Shown piece after piece: positions 22,754 through 33,415 of a stretch of DNA of 64,000 nt. This stretch comes from Fomitopsis serialis (lineage: Eukaryota; Basidiomycota; Agaricomycetes; Polyporales; Fomitopsidaceae). Below the pieces are notes generated by a model that saw only the letters and a list, made by a program, of their open reading frames with translations, was not told the origin of the DNA and ran no database searches. Positions within the stretch are counted from its first letter, which is position 1. Each line of letters opens with the position of its first letter. A program made the translations under genes and the position numbers. The stretch spans positions 1,488,001 through 1,552,000 of the forward strand of contig NW_025954961.1 in the NCBI RefSeq assembly GCF_022376445.1. Direction: 5' to 3'.

Positions 22754-25295
22754 CTAGAAAGAGAATACAGCAGCATTCTTACGCGACCCGAACATGTAAA
22801 CTAATGCCTGGCTCATGAACAGCCCAACGGTGATACCAATGGTGACTGATATCATTGCTGCTCCAATGTCAATGCCACTCCCTTGAGCAGTGATACCACC
22901 AGCTGCGGATAGACCGGACTGCAGAGTGTTAAGCTTTAGCAGTCCAAACACCATTATAACAGTTTACTCACCGGCACGAGGAACAAGACACCAGTTACCA
23001 TCGACGTGAACGCCGTTCCTTTGAGCTTCCTTGAATACAGGTTGCCCAGCAGCCCGACCACAAACGCGCCGATGGCAGACACGATATCTGACCGGTCGAA
23101 GATGAAGTGATCCGCCGCCTTGTTCGCTGCATACGCCGCAGACGATATGATCACCATGACCAACATCTCACGCGTCCAGAACGGCTGCAGGTTTGCCATC
23201 GAGGATAAGATCGAGAACAGAGGCACGAGGATGAACTGCGTCCACCACGGGAACGGCTGGAGCCACCATGGGAAGTAGATGTTGCGGTAGCAGCCTCCAT
23301 CGATCGACTCGATTGGGTTCTTGGTGTAGTTCGTGAACGTGAAGGTCCCCGAGATCGGTCGGCCCTGGTTGAGGTCGTACGCGATGCTGGTCGCGTTGTC
23401 CGTTACGAATGTACCGGTGACGACGGCGACGGTGCTTAGGCGTTCTTGCAGGGCGACCAGTTGTGCCCGCGCTGTCTTGTCGCACACCAGGAATAGGTCG
23501 GATCCGATTTGAAGGGCAAAACCCTGCAGTAGGCACTAATGTCAGCTGGTTTTCGAGCACACGATACGACGGTACGTCACCAAGAACAAGGTGTAAATCA
23601 ACGCGTACACCATCCTCACGCTACCGCAAACGATGTTCTTGGACGCAAGCTCCAGAGAACTGCTGACTGCGGCGACTCATCAGTCTGTGAACGTACCAAG
23701 CGGAGGAAGAGCACGGCTCACGGATCAGGAATCCTGGCAAAATACCGACGATGCCGGATGAAGAGATTGCGGTGTAGCAGAAGAAGTGACTGGAGCGGAT
23801 AGCACTCAAGCCGCGCGAAGCGAAGGAGACAATCATGGAGACGGTGATTCTGTGAGATCAATTAATAGCGGTCATGGTCACGATGGCTCACATCTGGCTT
23901 ACTCGTAGACAGCCGCATACATCGCAGATCTAGCAGCAACTTGCACTTGCATGACCGAGAGGAACACCCCAGTAACGCCCGCGACCCACATGTCGATAAT
24001 CGAGCCACCGAATGCCAGCGGACAGATCATGGAAGACAAGAAGAATGCAAGGATGATTCGCACAGTGCGGCGGTAGGCAGGCTTTGCTGTGAGGAGGTGC
24101 TTTAGGAAGGCCGCAGCTTCTTGTGCGCTGACCTCGTCGTGCACCACCCGGCGATACATGACATGCACCGTGTGCAAGCTCCCGAGATCCAGACTCCCGG
24201 CACACTTGATGAAGCGCAGGTCGGACGCCCTCTTCATCTTGTCACCGAAGGAGCACATGATAAGTCCGGGGATGTGGACAAATTCGGCCTCAATCTCGAG
24301 GGCGCGAGCTGCAGAGACGAGCTGGGCTTCGATGCGATGAGACGGCGCGCCGAAAGTCATCAGGCATTCAGCGAGTCGAATGAGGAATTGTTCTCTCCAG
24401 TAAATGGCTCGATGGACGTCAGAAGAGAGCTAATGAGGGTAACACCTGCGGTGGACTCACGCGAAACATTCCACTCGATCCTGATGCGGCTCAAGTACTT
24501 CTTGCGCTCTATATATGTCATGTTTGCCATCATCTCCGCCTCTTCTGCGGTGCCGACAAAGTTTTCGGAACGTTTGTGTGGATGCGCGCCAGTCGCCTTC
24601 GGGTCGTGCGGATCCAGAACCTCTGGGTCCCCGTCGCTGTCGTCCGACCTGATTGACATGCCAGAGTTCGTGCGGGAAGCAGTAAACCTAGACAGTGGCG
24701 GATCGTTTTCTGAGCTTTCAGATGCCTTTTCCCTAGTCGTGGCCCAGGGTTCTCCCGTACTGTCTGTCGAGTCTGCTCGGCGCATGGGCCCGCGGCGTGA
24801 ATCTCCCATAAAGTGGGAAAGTATGTTCTCGAAGTAGGATCGATGATGACCGTCTTCTTCGTCTTCCTCGTCAGCGTAAGGGGTCGAGGCACGCCGATCG
24901 TTGCTACTGATCATGTCTCCGTCGTCATCTCCGTACGAGGTCGGGTCGTTCATGTCCGTATCCTGGCGGTACCTTGCCCGACGTCGAGGGCGATGTTGAG
25001 CGTAGCTTTGCGACCCGGAGTGAACGTCTTCAGGGCGCTGCAGAAAGCCAGGCTGGCCACGCATATGAGAGGACCCCCTGCGATAACTTGTATCCTCCGA
25101 GCCAGAACCAGAGCCGTACAGAGTTTCGTCACTCTCGGTTGAGCCGTGACGCGCAGAGGACGTGCCGCCGCGTAGAAGATTTGACGTCCGTAGGTCGAGT
25201 GAGTCCATCCTACGATCGCCTGCAAAATAGTCATCCTCTGCACGCGCCGAGCGACGCCCCACAAAGTGACGCTGAGGAAGTGATGTGTACGGCAT
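22754..25295 (-). CDS. ThrE/PRM10-type multispanning membrane protein
   Basis: The family (putative threonine/serine exporter, yeast pheromone-regulated Prm10) has a soluble N-terminal half and about ten membrane spans. Here the first roughly 250 residues from ATG 25295 are polar, Ser/Arg/Asp-rich and probably disordered and cytosolic. The conserved core begins at YIERKKYLSRIRIEWNVS and EQFLIRLAECLMTFGAPSHR, then FVHIPGLIMCSFGD, YRRVVHDEVSAQEAA and ICPLAFGGSIIDMWVAGVTG. The second half has alternating hydrophobic segments (GIVGILPGFLI; FILVPLFSILSSM; SDIVSAIGAFVVGLLGN; ITVGLFMSQALVYMFGS). The junction near 24420-24480 is not fully resolved: a donor after NVS leaves a phase that does not match the next exon by a simple intron, so a tiny exon may lie there. 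Transported substrate is unknown. Confidence 0.85.
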
Positions 25296-26121
25296 GAGCC
25301 CAGATCAGTGCTGTGAAGCCTCTACGGTGCGAGAAGGACCATCCGTTGTGGAGACAACTCCCATCTGGGAGTGTCAGCCTCTGCAATTCTAGTCCTGACC
25401 GTCTGTGTCATAACGATAGACAACGTGACACAACACGTACAACATTCGCAATCGAGCATTGAGTTAAGCCATACGCGCAGTGCTGAGCTGTATAGTATCC
25501 GGCACCTAGCTGATAGCTTGAAGCTTCTATGCCATAGTGTACTTGAGACTTCACTGTGCCCTGAGTGGCTGCTGCGACCACGTCATCGCGACGAGCAGTC
25601 CGCTATAGAGCAAAATCAGCATTCGACATGTTATAATGACTGAAAAAAGAGAATTTCGCTTGGTAGAAGGTCTGGCTGCTGGCAGGCTGAGACAGTGTGG
25701 AAAGACTGGAGACGATTGGACGAGGATTGGCCAGGCCGCCAATCAGGCTCGCCCGATCCAATAGCTTCAAATTCGGCTCTGAATTTGATTGGATCCCGAA
25801 CAAACTCAGTCCTCGACTTGTGCACGGCAATGAGGGTCTATCACATACCACTGCTACGTCGGGCCTGAATCGACGATGAGGACCAAATGTTATCAATACA
25901 GAGGAGATCGTGTACAACGCAACCCTCCCTGGTACCTGCGCGGCAGCGCTTCCCTTTCCAGAGCATCTTGGATCTTGATAACGCAGCTCCGTCGGGACAT
26001 CTCCTGGTAGGGCTTTCATACACCCAACAAGCATATCGAGGAGGTGAGATCGTTCGTATGCACACAGAAAAAGCGATTTGCTGAACATTGCATGCAGCAC
26101 CAGCAACTTGAAGTCCAACAA
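25296..26121. other. Intergenic, no supported gene
   Basis: This is the divergent region between the ThrE-type gene and the GNAT gene. A 172-codon - strand frame (25603-26121) overlaps the GNAT start and has no recognisable domain. A mirrored TTGGATCGGG / AATTTGATTGGATCC-like pair near 25750-25800 was noticed but not interpreted. Confidence 0.3.
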
Positions 26122-26760
26122 ATGACCGACACCGGAAGAGTCTACATCAGGGAAGCCAGGGTCGAGGACTCTCCGGCCCTCTCTCGCATATGCTTACTCA
26201 CGGGTGATGCGGGACAATCCGCAGAGCACCTCTACGAGTTCGGAGAGCTCGTCGGCCTAATGTACGCCGAGCCCTACGTACACCTTCCCGCTGGGTTCGG
26301 CTTCGTCATGGTCGACCCCTCAAAGTCCGACGCGGTCGTCGGGTACGTCCTTGGTACGGCCGACACTCGTCTTTTCGAGCAGCAGGCCTCGGAGTCGTGG
26401 TTCCCTGAGGTCCAGAAACGCTACCCCCATCCTCCGCGACACCCGCAGGACCCGAACCGTCCGCTCAGACCGGCCGATGAGCGCTACATCCGCATCATCC
26501 ACAACCCGCCTCGCGCGTCGGACTTGCAGATCGCGTTCTCCCCCGCGCACCTGCATATCGACATCCTGCCCGAGTATCAGCGGCAAGGCTGGGGACGCCG
26601 GTTGATGGCACGCGCGATCGACCACCTGAAGGAGAGGGGATTGGACCGTTTGTGGCTCGGGTTGGACCCGCGTAACGAAAGCGCGAAGAGATTCTACCAG
26701 AGGCTTGGCTTTGAGGGTCTCGAAGGGGCACCAGACGGCGTTATGGGATTGAACTTCTGA
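26122..26760 (+). CDS. GNAT-family N-acetyltransferase, intronless
   Basis: This is a 212-residue single-exon acetyl-CoA-dependent acyltransferase. The start at ATG 26122 (MTDTGRVYIREARVEDSPAL) begins with the first GNAT strand and helix. The acetyl-CoA binding motif A is clear: AHLHIDILPEYQRQGWGRRL (about 26545-26605), containing the Q/R-x-x-G-x-G/A signature. The B motif follows in WLGLDPRNESAKRFYQRLGF. The architecture resembles bacterial-type GNATs and the C-terminal domain of eukaryotic O-GlcNAcase. Lack of introns sets it apart from almost all neighbours and may reflect horizontal origin or retroposition (inference). The substrate cannot be told from sequence. Confidence 0.88.
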   Translation: MTDTGRVYIREARVEDSPALSRICLLTGDAGQSAEHLYEFGELVGLMYAEPYVHLPAGFGFVMVDPSKSDAVVGYVLGTADTRLFEQQASESWFPEVQKRYPHPPRHPQDPNRPLRPADERYIRIIHNPPRASDLQIAFSPAHLHIDILPEYQRQGWGRRLMARAIDHLKERGLDRLWLGLDPRNESAKRFYQRLGFEGLEGAPDGVMGLNF

Positions 26761-28503
26761 TAGGCAGACACGGGCACATACGGCAATCGATGTTCCGAGG
26801 TTTGAAATCTGACCTTGCATTGCCTGCGCTGACCAAAACGCGTGGGTAGTGTGCACCAACTTTTGACTAGCCTCTTGAAGGTGCGCTGAACAACTGCGAT
26901 CAGCATGTGGAAGTCAAGTGTGCCACAGGCGCGACGTCATGAAATGGTCGTGGGTTCCCGAGGCTCACTCCCATTCGCTCCTGCCAGCGGTACGCAGCTC
27001 TGGACGTCGGTAGCACGAGGCCAAGACTCATCTGCGCTAGTCATCTGCAGTCAGCACACAGCGGCGTGTGTATTGGACCAAGCTAGATCGTGTATGTCGC
27101 ACGCTATCATTCGCTGATCCCTCGATAGCCTCGATAGGCGCGAGGATACGCGCGACAAGAAGCCACTAACCATGGCCAGGCTCAGCTGGGCTCAGCCTGA
27201 GTATGTGGCCTATCAGCACCGGGGGTAACCTTCGCACTCCGCCACAGCTTGCGACGGATTTCGATACCGAATAGAGGCGAATGGGAGGCATGGCCGTGCC
27301 GATCGAGCACAGACGAACTCGGGCTCTGAGAACTGCAGATAAGTCAGTATACGAGTGCGTCATACCAGTCCCCGTCCTCCTGGCAGGAGTCCCACAGCAC
27401 GGCGCGCGCATGATCCCCGGATTCCGGAAGGCCCGTATCTGATATCCTGCATAATTGTCGAAGCACATGCATGCCCTCAAATTCGCTGAGAACGCGGGGA
27501 TGCCGACGGCCCGAGGGCCAGCAGCCTGGCGGTGCGCAGGCGGCGAGGCCTTCTGATCCCTCCAGTCGATGTACCCCGCACTCGATCGCCCGATACGACG
27601 GCGCCAGGCGGACCGCTGCTGTGGCACAATTGGGCACCGACCAATCGGTGCGCGCTCGGGGGATCTGCGGTAGGTTCGCGAGGAGAGGTCGTACGGCATA
27701 TGCAGGCCCCTTCGCGGTGCGCGACGCAGCCAGCCTCGTCCAGACCGGGCTGCTGACTGAAGAGATGGCGCGCGGGGGCACTTGCGTGCGTCCATGGGAC
27801 ATGAGATACGTAAGAATGCGCGCGTCGGATGAACCTGAGCTCGAAGAGTGATACAGTGCGATCGACCTCCGAGGAACGGGAGAGCGAGGTGTACACGGTG
27901 ACTGGGCGACCTCTACCCGTGAACGTGGGCCGAAAGCTTACTGATGTCGGTCTTGGATCTGCGTGACTGGCGGGCAAGCCAATCAGTTCCTTCGTAGGAG
28001 TAACGTGCACACTTACGTGAAAGGGTTGCACGGCATAGGAAGACACTTCGCTGTGGATAGCACCGTGACGCACGACGGGCCACTGGCACAGGTGCTCGAG
28101 ACCGGACCGCCGCGGCTGACGAAGACGAGCGTGGACGGACGTGATCGCGGATGTGCTGTGAAGTCAATTTGGCGTGGAAGGAGAGGCTCATAAGTATGAA
28201 TGCACTGTCTGCAACCCGGAGAAAATGCGGAGAGAAGACAGGAACCATGATTGTCGCTCGTGTGTAGCCATGCTCACCACGATGACAGAAGCTTCAGTTC
28301 ATGTCCGCGAACGCGAGGCACCGTGTACGTTGAGGCGCAAGTCCCAGAGGTGAGAAAACGCGGAGGTATGGGAACGCAGCGGCGGGGGACGCGTGCGTTT
28401 AGGTGCGAGGATGCTACCATCACGCAGAGCTTCTCGCCTTCTCAACAAAGTAAGTTCCGTAACTCGGTCGACGCTAGAATGAGCTCGAAGAAGGTAGCAT
28501 GCG
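26761..28503. other. 1.7 kb without a supported gene; fragments of possible coding sequence
   Basis: No known family was recognised on either strand. On the - strand two stretches look somewhat protein-like: 27344-27560 (ends with QEDGDWYDALVY and a stop at 27344) and 28030-28140 (a Cys-containing reading next to a GTAAGT donor at about 28015). They could not be joined into one consistent model. The stretch may hold a small lineage-specific gene or only UTR and promoter DNA. Confidence 0.25.
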
Positions 28504-29589
28504 CTAGACATTGGCGAGCTGGAGATTGAGAGTGTAGCGCACAGGCGACGACAGAAAAATGAGGAAATTGACACGGCCTCGGGGCTTTGAGAGGAGATTC
28601 TCCACTGACTGGAACGGCGTCGATAATTGCAGCTGCGCCCGCGGCTCCACAATAATGTGTGCACCATCCACTCCGTCAGCAACGCCAGCTTCTCCATCGC
28701 CGCAGGAGCCTCCTCGGCCGCTCTGGATGACACGCCTTGTCCGATACGAAATTGACCGATAAATCGCGTATACCCGTCACATCAACTTGACGGCGAGGGA
28801 GCCATCTCGACCCAGAAGTGCTCACCATGCTGATTCTGGCAGCCTAGAGGCCCGCGCATCACGGCTAGGTTGTATCGCGGGAGGCGAGGGCCTACGCATT
28901 TGTATTTTCCACCGCAGCGCGCCGCCTCCCGCCCGCTCTGGGACCCGCTCCCATTCAAAATCAATGGGTCGGGCCACCGACTGCAAGCGCCACTGCAAAG
29001 CTAGAAACGGCTTCTCGATCACGATGGTGACCTGCGGGCGGTGGGTGCCGGCATGTCGTCCACCCGCACCGTGGAACTCCACCAACCTCCCGGGTCCCTA
29101 GCCAATCCCTAGCCCTGTCTCGTCGCAGGCTCGCCGTCGCTGGGGCGCTCTCGTCGCACACTGGATGGCCTATCTGTCGTTTCAAGAAGACCAGAAATAG
29201 GCTTGAGTGCGGCGTTGGAGGCTTCTGTCGAAGGGTGGGGTCGGTGTCAGTGTGCGAGGCGACGAGACAGGGACGCTTGATCGCGTAGTGGCGCGAACGC
29301 GACCGAGAGCGGACGAGACATGGCGCTTACCCCCACGCCATCCGCTCGTAGACAAATGCACGCCATTTTGGGAAAATTTGCCTGCGGGGCAATATAGAAA
29401 TTACTAATGAATCAACGCCCTTTATTGTACAGCATGCTTGGTACGTCTACCTGGACACGTCGAGAAGCAACCTGACGCGTGCGGCCGATCAGAGGATGCA
29501 GTGCGGCGGTGGATAGCGATCTGCATATGGCTATTCCCCGCACAGATGCTGAGACCAGATGCTACCGAGACAACCTGGGAGCTGAACAT
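28504..29589 (-). CDS. Possible five-exon gene of unknown function
   Basis: The proposed exons are 29589-29451, 29381-29331, 29224-29160, 29097-28826 and 28735-28504. All introns have GT-AG ends of 62-106 nt, the phases agree at each junction, and the total is 759 nt (252 codons plus stop). Readable parts include HRPQVTIVIEKPFLALQWR, ARPIDFEWERVPERAGGG and, near the end, GAHIIVEPRAQLQLSTPFQS with GRVNFLIFLSSPVRY. Strand-like hydrophobic patterning suggests a folded domain. No family was recognised. The start lies only 43 nt downstream of the EMC10 stop on the same strand, leaving little room for a promoter, so the 5' end is doubtful. In GC-rich DNA a chance model of this kind is possible. Confidence 0.3.
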
Positions 29590-29632
29590 GTGCCAGCCGC
29601 ACACATCTAGTTCAACAGTTGCGGGGAACCAT

Positions 29633-30663
29633 TCATCGCCTGCCACCACCGCCGCCACCCTCCTTCTCTTCTTCGCCTCCCGGGGCTATCACTGTTCGGA
29701 ATGTCAGCGGTGAATATGCATTCTCCAGGATTCAGACTTACTGAGCGCGACTACGGCTACAGCAATATACATCCAGTATTTCTGCAGGAACGACTTCTCA
29801 GGAGGTGCCACAAACGGAGTGCCTTCAGGCGTTAACGGCGGTGGGACGCGCAGGCTCGGTCTGGAGTGGACGAGATTCAATCAGCACGTCGATTAATCAG
29901 GATAGCGACGACGGGAGCCATTTTCAAGGACCTCAAATGCTATATAGGAATAGATCTGGGGAACGATAGACGCAAGGGACGTACAGAGGTGGCAGCCTCG
30001 GTGACTTAAGCAAGATGGTCGTGTTCTGCGTATGGAACAGCTCGGGAGCGCTCTCGCTCTCGGGCGACGCCTCGCCTGGTGGTATTTTTGTATTGCTCTT
30101 TCTGTGGCTGCGCTTGTGCTTGGGGCACGAGCCGTCATGTGGGACAGGGCCGACGAAGTAGTCGACCGCGAAGGGTGTGCCATCCGAGTCTAGGTGAACG
30201 GTGATCTCCTCGGACGTGCTGTGGGGCAGGTAGCACTGTAACAGCAGAGTGCGGTGCACGAGGCGGGCGTGAGACCTAGGTGACGGGAGCTCGGGCGCCG
30301 CGCAGCCTGGGTGCGTCGGCGGGCGCACCCAGGCAGCCCGGCCCCTGTGAGGACACTTACGGCCTTGACGGACGAAATGTCCCATGTCGAGGGGTCTGCG
30401 CCCTCGCGCTCTAGTGCGACCTGGTAGAGCGCGCCAGGGGTGTGCTGAAGGGCGGTGGCAAATTGGGAGAGGTCGGCCTCGAGGCTCTGGGCGGGCGCGA
30501 GGCTGGCGCGGGCGGCATGGCGAGACCCGGTGACCGAGAGGACGGCACGGGGAACGAAGGGCGCGTCGGGGCTGGCGGGGTCGAGGAGGCGGTGGAAGAG
30601 GCGGGGCGACGCGTCTGCGAGCGCGGGCGGGAGGGCAGCGAGGAGGAGCCAGTGGACGAGCAT
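29633..30663 (-). CDS. EMC10: ER membrane protein complex subunit 10
   Basis: EMC10 is the lumenal subunit of the EMC, which inserts and stabilises multi-pass membrane proteins in the ER. The start at 30663 opens with a signal peptide (MLVHWLLLAALPPALADA). After exon 1 (30663-30361, ending DISSVKA) an intron leads to CYLPHSTSEEITVHLDSDG and FAVDYFVGPVPHDGSCPK (about 30100-30190), the hallmark of fungal EMC10. A disordered basic stretch and TTILLKSPRLPPL follow. Then PPLTPEGTPF and a membrane segment SFLQKYWMYIAVAVVALS (about 29750-29800), and finally a Glu/Gly-rich tail EEEKEGGGGGGGR with TGA at 29633-29635. The product is about 230 residues, normal size. The final Gly run is typical of Basidiomycota. 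Confidence 0.9.
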
Positions 30664-31319
30664 GGCAAGACGTGTCGCGCCCAGCGTCACACGCCCGCGT
30701 CCCCTCCAGCGAATCACAGCCCGCTCCCCGCGCCACGCCGGCACCGCGGCACACGCCCCATTGGCTGCGCTGCAGTGCGGGAGAAGCGCGACGAAACGTC
30801 CGCATTGGGACTGGCATGACGTCCGGACGGCTCCCACCCCACCTGCCGCTTTGGGCGAGCCACTGAGCCGCGCCCCCGCCCGCGTGCCCTGGGCTCAGAT
30901 CACCGCCCGATGGCAGAGAGCATGTCTGTTCTCGGTCTCCGCAGGCTGCCCCGCCTCGACACCCTGTCGCGCACGCTGCGGGCTCACTCCCACCCGCGCA
31001 GCCTCGGGGTGACTCTGCGCGTCGCAACACAGGCGAGAAGGCGGCCAATCAAGGGTCTGGAGGACAGCTGATTGGCCGGGGCGGAGCGGCTGCTCCCATT
31101 GGCCAGCAGGGAGTGCGAGCGCGGTCTGGACTGCTATTGGCCTGGTCTCGTCTTGCCCGTGTGTCCTACGGTCGAGACTCGACCAACCACCATAAATGTC
31201 CGCCCGCCAGCCAACCGCCTCCAACCCTCCGCACCCCCCATCTGCCCTCTTGCATCCCCGTCCAATCCCAGAACGCGCTTCTCCGTCCCCTCCAAGCACC
31301 ACCAACCCCTCCTAGCACA
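30664..31319. promoter_or_regulatory. Divergent promoter with a CCAAT-box cluster
   Basis: There are 656 bases between the EMC10 ATG and the next + gene. CCAAT or its complement ATTGG occurs at 30760-30764, 30804-30808, 31045-31049, 31071-31075, 31098-31102 and 31136-31140. The last four are spaced 21-34 nt apart, a pattern typical of HAP/NF-Y-bound promoters. A CATAAAT TATA-like element is at about 31190. The many open frames here are GC-rich chance frames. Confidence 0.55.
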
Positions 31320-31928
31320 ATGGCCACCATGACCGAGCATGCTCTCCCCACTCCCCCTCACTCGCCCCGCGCACTCGAGCCTGTCCGCGGCGCCGTCGTC
31401 CTCCTCGACTCCTTGACCGCCTTCTACCAGCAGGAGCGGTACTGGATCCACCATACCCGCGCCGCCCTCGAGGTCGCCATTGCCAAGGGCTCCGACGCCC
31501 GTGCCATTACCTTCCCTGTCTCTTCACCCTCGGAGAGCTCCAGCGGCGCATCGAGCCCCGCCGCGTCTACCACTTCCACCATGGATGAGCCTTGCGCCAC
31601 AGTCGCACTCCCGGCCATAAAGACGGAGCCAGACATGCTCCCGGACGCGATGTCCGCTCCCGACCGCAGTGCCGCCGCATTCGCGAAGCGCATCACGCGG
31701 TGGAATCGTCGCAAGAACATGATGAAGCTCAAGCTCGACGGCATCTCCTCGACCTCCCTGCGCCGACGCCGGCCGCACCGCGCGCCGGTGTCTGAGCCGG
31801 GTGCACGGCTGCTCGAAATGTTCAGCGAGCTCGTCGATTCGCGCATGGAGAGCTGCCAACGGGTCTCGCGCCTCGTCCGCGAGACGCACCGCCCGCAGCC
31901 CGAGTTCCTCTCCCTCGCCATGTGTTGA
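31320..31928 (+). CDS. Unknown 202-residue protein, single exon
   Basis: The start at 31320 has a good context (CACAATGGCC). The N-terminus carries TPPHSPRALEPVRG followed by a predicted helix, AVVLLDSLTAFYQQERYWIH and HTRAALEVAIAKG. A Ser-rich linker is followed by an acidic IKTEPDML motif, then a basic block KRITRWNRRKNMMKLKLDG and SLRRRRPHRAP that could be a nuclear signal. A C-terminal helix ARLLEMFSELVDSRMESCQR ends near the stop at 31926-31928. Codon choice favours C/G endings as in neighbouring genes. I did not recognise a named family. The helix plus basic block suggests a nuclear or nucleic-acid-associated protein, but this is inference. Confidence 0.65.
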   Translation: MATMTEHALPTPPHSPRALEPVRGAVVLLDSLTAFYQQERYWIHHTRAALEVAIAKGSDARAITFPVSSPSESSSGASSPAASTTSTMDEPCATVALPAIKTEPDMLPDAMSAPDRSAAAFAKRITRWNRRKNMMKLKLDGISSTSLRRRRPHRAPVSEPGARLLEMFSELVDSRMESCQRVSRLVRETHRPQPEFLSLAMC

Positions 31929-32592
31929 GCCCCTAGGACGGCACGGTAAGCACCCATGATCTGCGCAATGAAGTCACCACCGCTGATCAGCTTCTGTTCG
32001 CCTCAGTTATTGCTTCCTATGCGCTTCGTTTTGTCACCCACCACATATACCGTCCATTCCCGCACGCAGGATACCCACCGCCGAGGGAGAGCATCCCGAG
32101 GCACCGCGCGGCGTGGGGAGGCGGCGCGAAATCGGCAACATGCTTCCTGAGTCATCGACACACCCGAAAGAATGCCTTGCGACGCGGCCGACAGCCATAC
32201 GGAGCTCCTTGTCGCGGTGCGGTGGCGGTCGAGGTGCACCCAGACAGGTCGCTCCGAGCCTCGGTCACGGTCTTGCGGACGGACTGGCCAATCAGCGTCG
32301 CGCATCCGCCAGAATTGTTGCTACGGACCGCGTCCGTTCAGATACGCCTGTAATGTGCATGCGCTAGAAGTCTCGGAGATTCCGCTGTGATATGTATTGT
32401 GTCGCTATTTGCATGCTATGAAATGGTTCCCTTTGCAGTCACCCGTGTTCGGAGTGAACCAGATGTGAGAAGCGTTTACCGGCAGCTTGGTGTGTAAGCG
32501 GTCACAAGGGAGGGCTGTGCCGCACGCCCCATAACAGGGCATCATCGTAGTGCGGAAGATGGAGGCGGTGAGCCTAGAGATGGACGAGACCA
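31929..32592. other. Intergenic, no gene seen
   Basis: This follows the unknown + gene and would contain its 3' UTR. No coding feature could be supported on either strand. Confidence 0.3.
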
Positions 32593-32724
32593 CTAGAGAC
32601 GGTACGAGACCCTCTGTAGAACGAAGAAGGCGGTGAGAGAGATGATGCCAACGGCACGAACGCGAGCCCGCACTCTGAAGAAGCCGCGACTGAGATACGC
32701 GAGGTGGCGACCAATGGGGGGCAT
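32593..32724 (-). CDS. Candidate 43-residue membrane microprotein
   Basis: ATG at 32722-32724 opens a 43-codon frame with strong C-ending codon bias: a basic N-terminal half (MPPIGRHLAYLSRGFFRVRA) and then a hydrophobic stretch (AVGIISLTAFFVLQRVSYRL) up to TAG. Two ATTGG (CCAAT) boxes lie just upstream, at about 32784 and 32813. The layout resembles small mitochondrial or ER single-span proteins. No family was recognised. It could also be the first exon of a longer gene, or chance. Confidence 0.3.
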   Translation of the reverse strand: MPPIGRHLAYLSRGFFRVRARVRAVGIISLTAFFVLQRVSYRL

Positions 32725-33415
32725 CGCTCCCCAGTCCCGCCACAAGGCAAGCACGTGCAAATATTCACATTCGGCAGGCGCACGGCGATTGGCCAGGCGG
32801 TCCAAGCGCGTCGATTGGACAACCGAGTCTGCGTCCGTCGCAGGCTTCCCAGTGCAAGTTCTTGCGCTCGAGGTGCCCTACCGTCGCTAGATAGCTCACA
32901 TCCTAACCGGTTGGTAGCCTGCGGATTGCTTTACTGAATCATGCTGACTACTATTTTCCATCCCGGCTCGTAGAGAAGATGAACTGCATCATAGCCCGCC
33001 GGCAGTGCAGATCAGTGTCTCCGATGAAGATGAACTTAGCATATGCAACAGACACCGGAATGAGTATTGGTCAGTAAATCTTATGTTGACTCGGGCGGTG
33101 TATGTGCTCGGTACATTTAGGCAATTTGCCTATCTAGCGTTCTCAATTGGGTGGCCGTATTAGAGGTTCCATTGGTCAACGGGGCCCAGCCCAAATGCTC
33201 AGTATTCAGTATTCAGTCCGGAAGCAGTGAAGCAGGAAGCTTGCCTCCATGCATCTGGTGTCTCTGGAAAGCGTTCTGCCAATGACGGGAGCTATCAAAC
33301 ATTGTAGGTTCATTGTCACGGCTGGGAAGGAGTAGCAGGGCTACTGATACAGTTCCGGTTTAGTCCGTTCGCTGGAGGGCGAATTGTCCGTTTTCAGTCG
33401 CGCGCCTTCCCGGGT
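32725..33415. other. Intergenic, no gene seen
   Basis: The stretch includes the CCAAT boxes noted for the candidate microprotein and, at about 33201-33217, a short direct repeat of CAGTATT. It also holds the 3' side of the PSD-like gene. Nothing else was supported. Confidence 0.3.

Noticed and set aside
25603..26121. 172-codon minus-strand frame before the GNAT gene
   Set aside because: No recognisable features, and it overlaps the GNAT start and its likely promoter.
29933..31048. 371-codon minus-strand open frame
   Set aside because: It runs through the EMC10 intron and promoter in other frames, is Pro/Arg-rich and contains only part of true EMC10 exon 2. It is a GC-rich chance frame.
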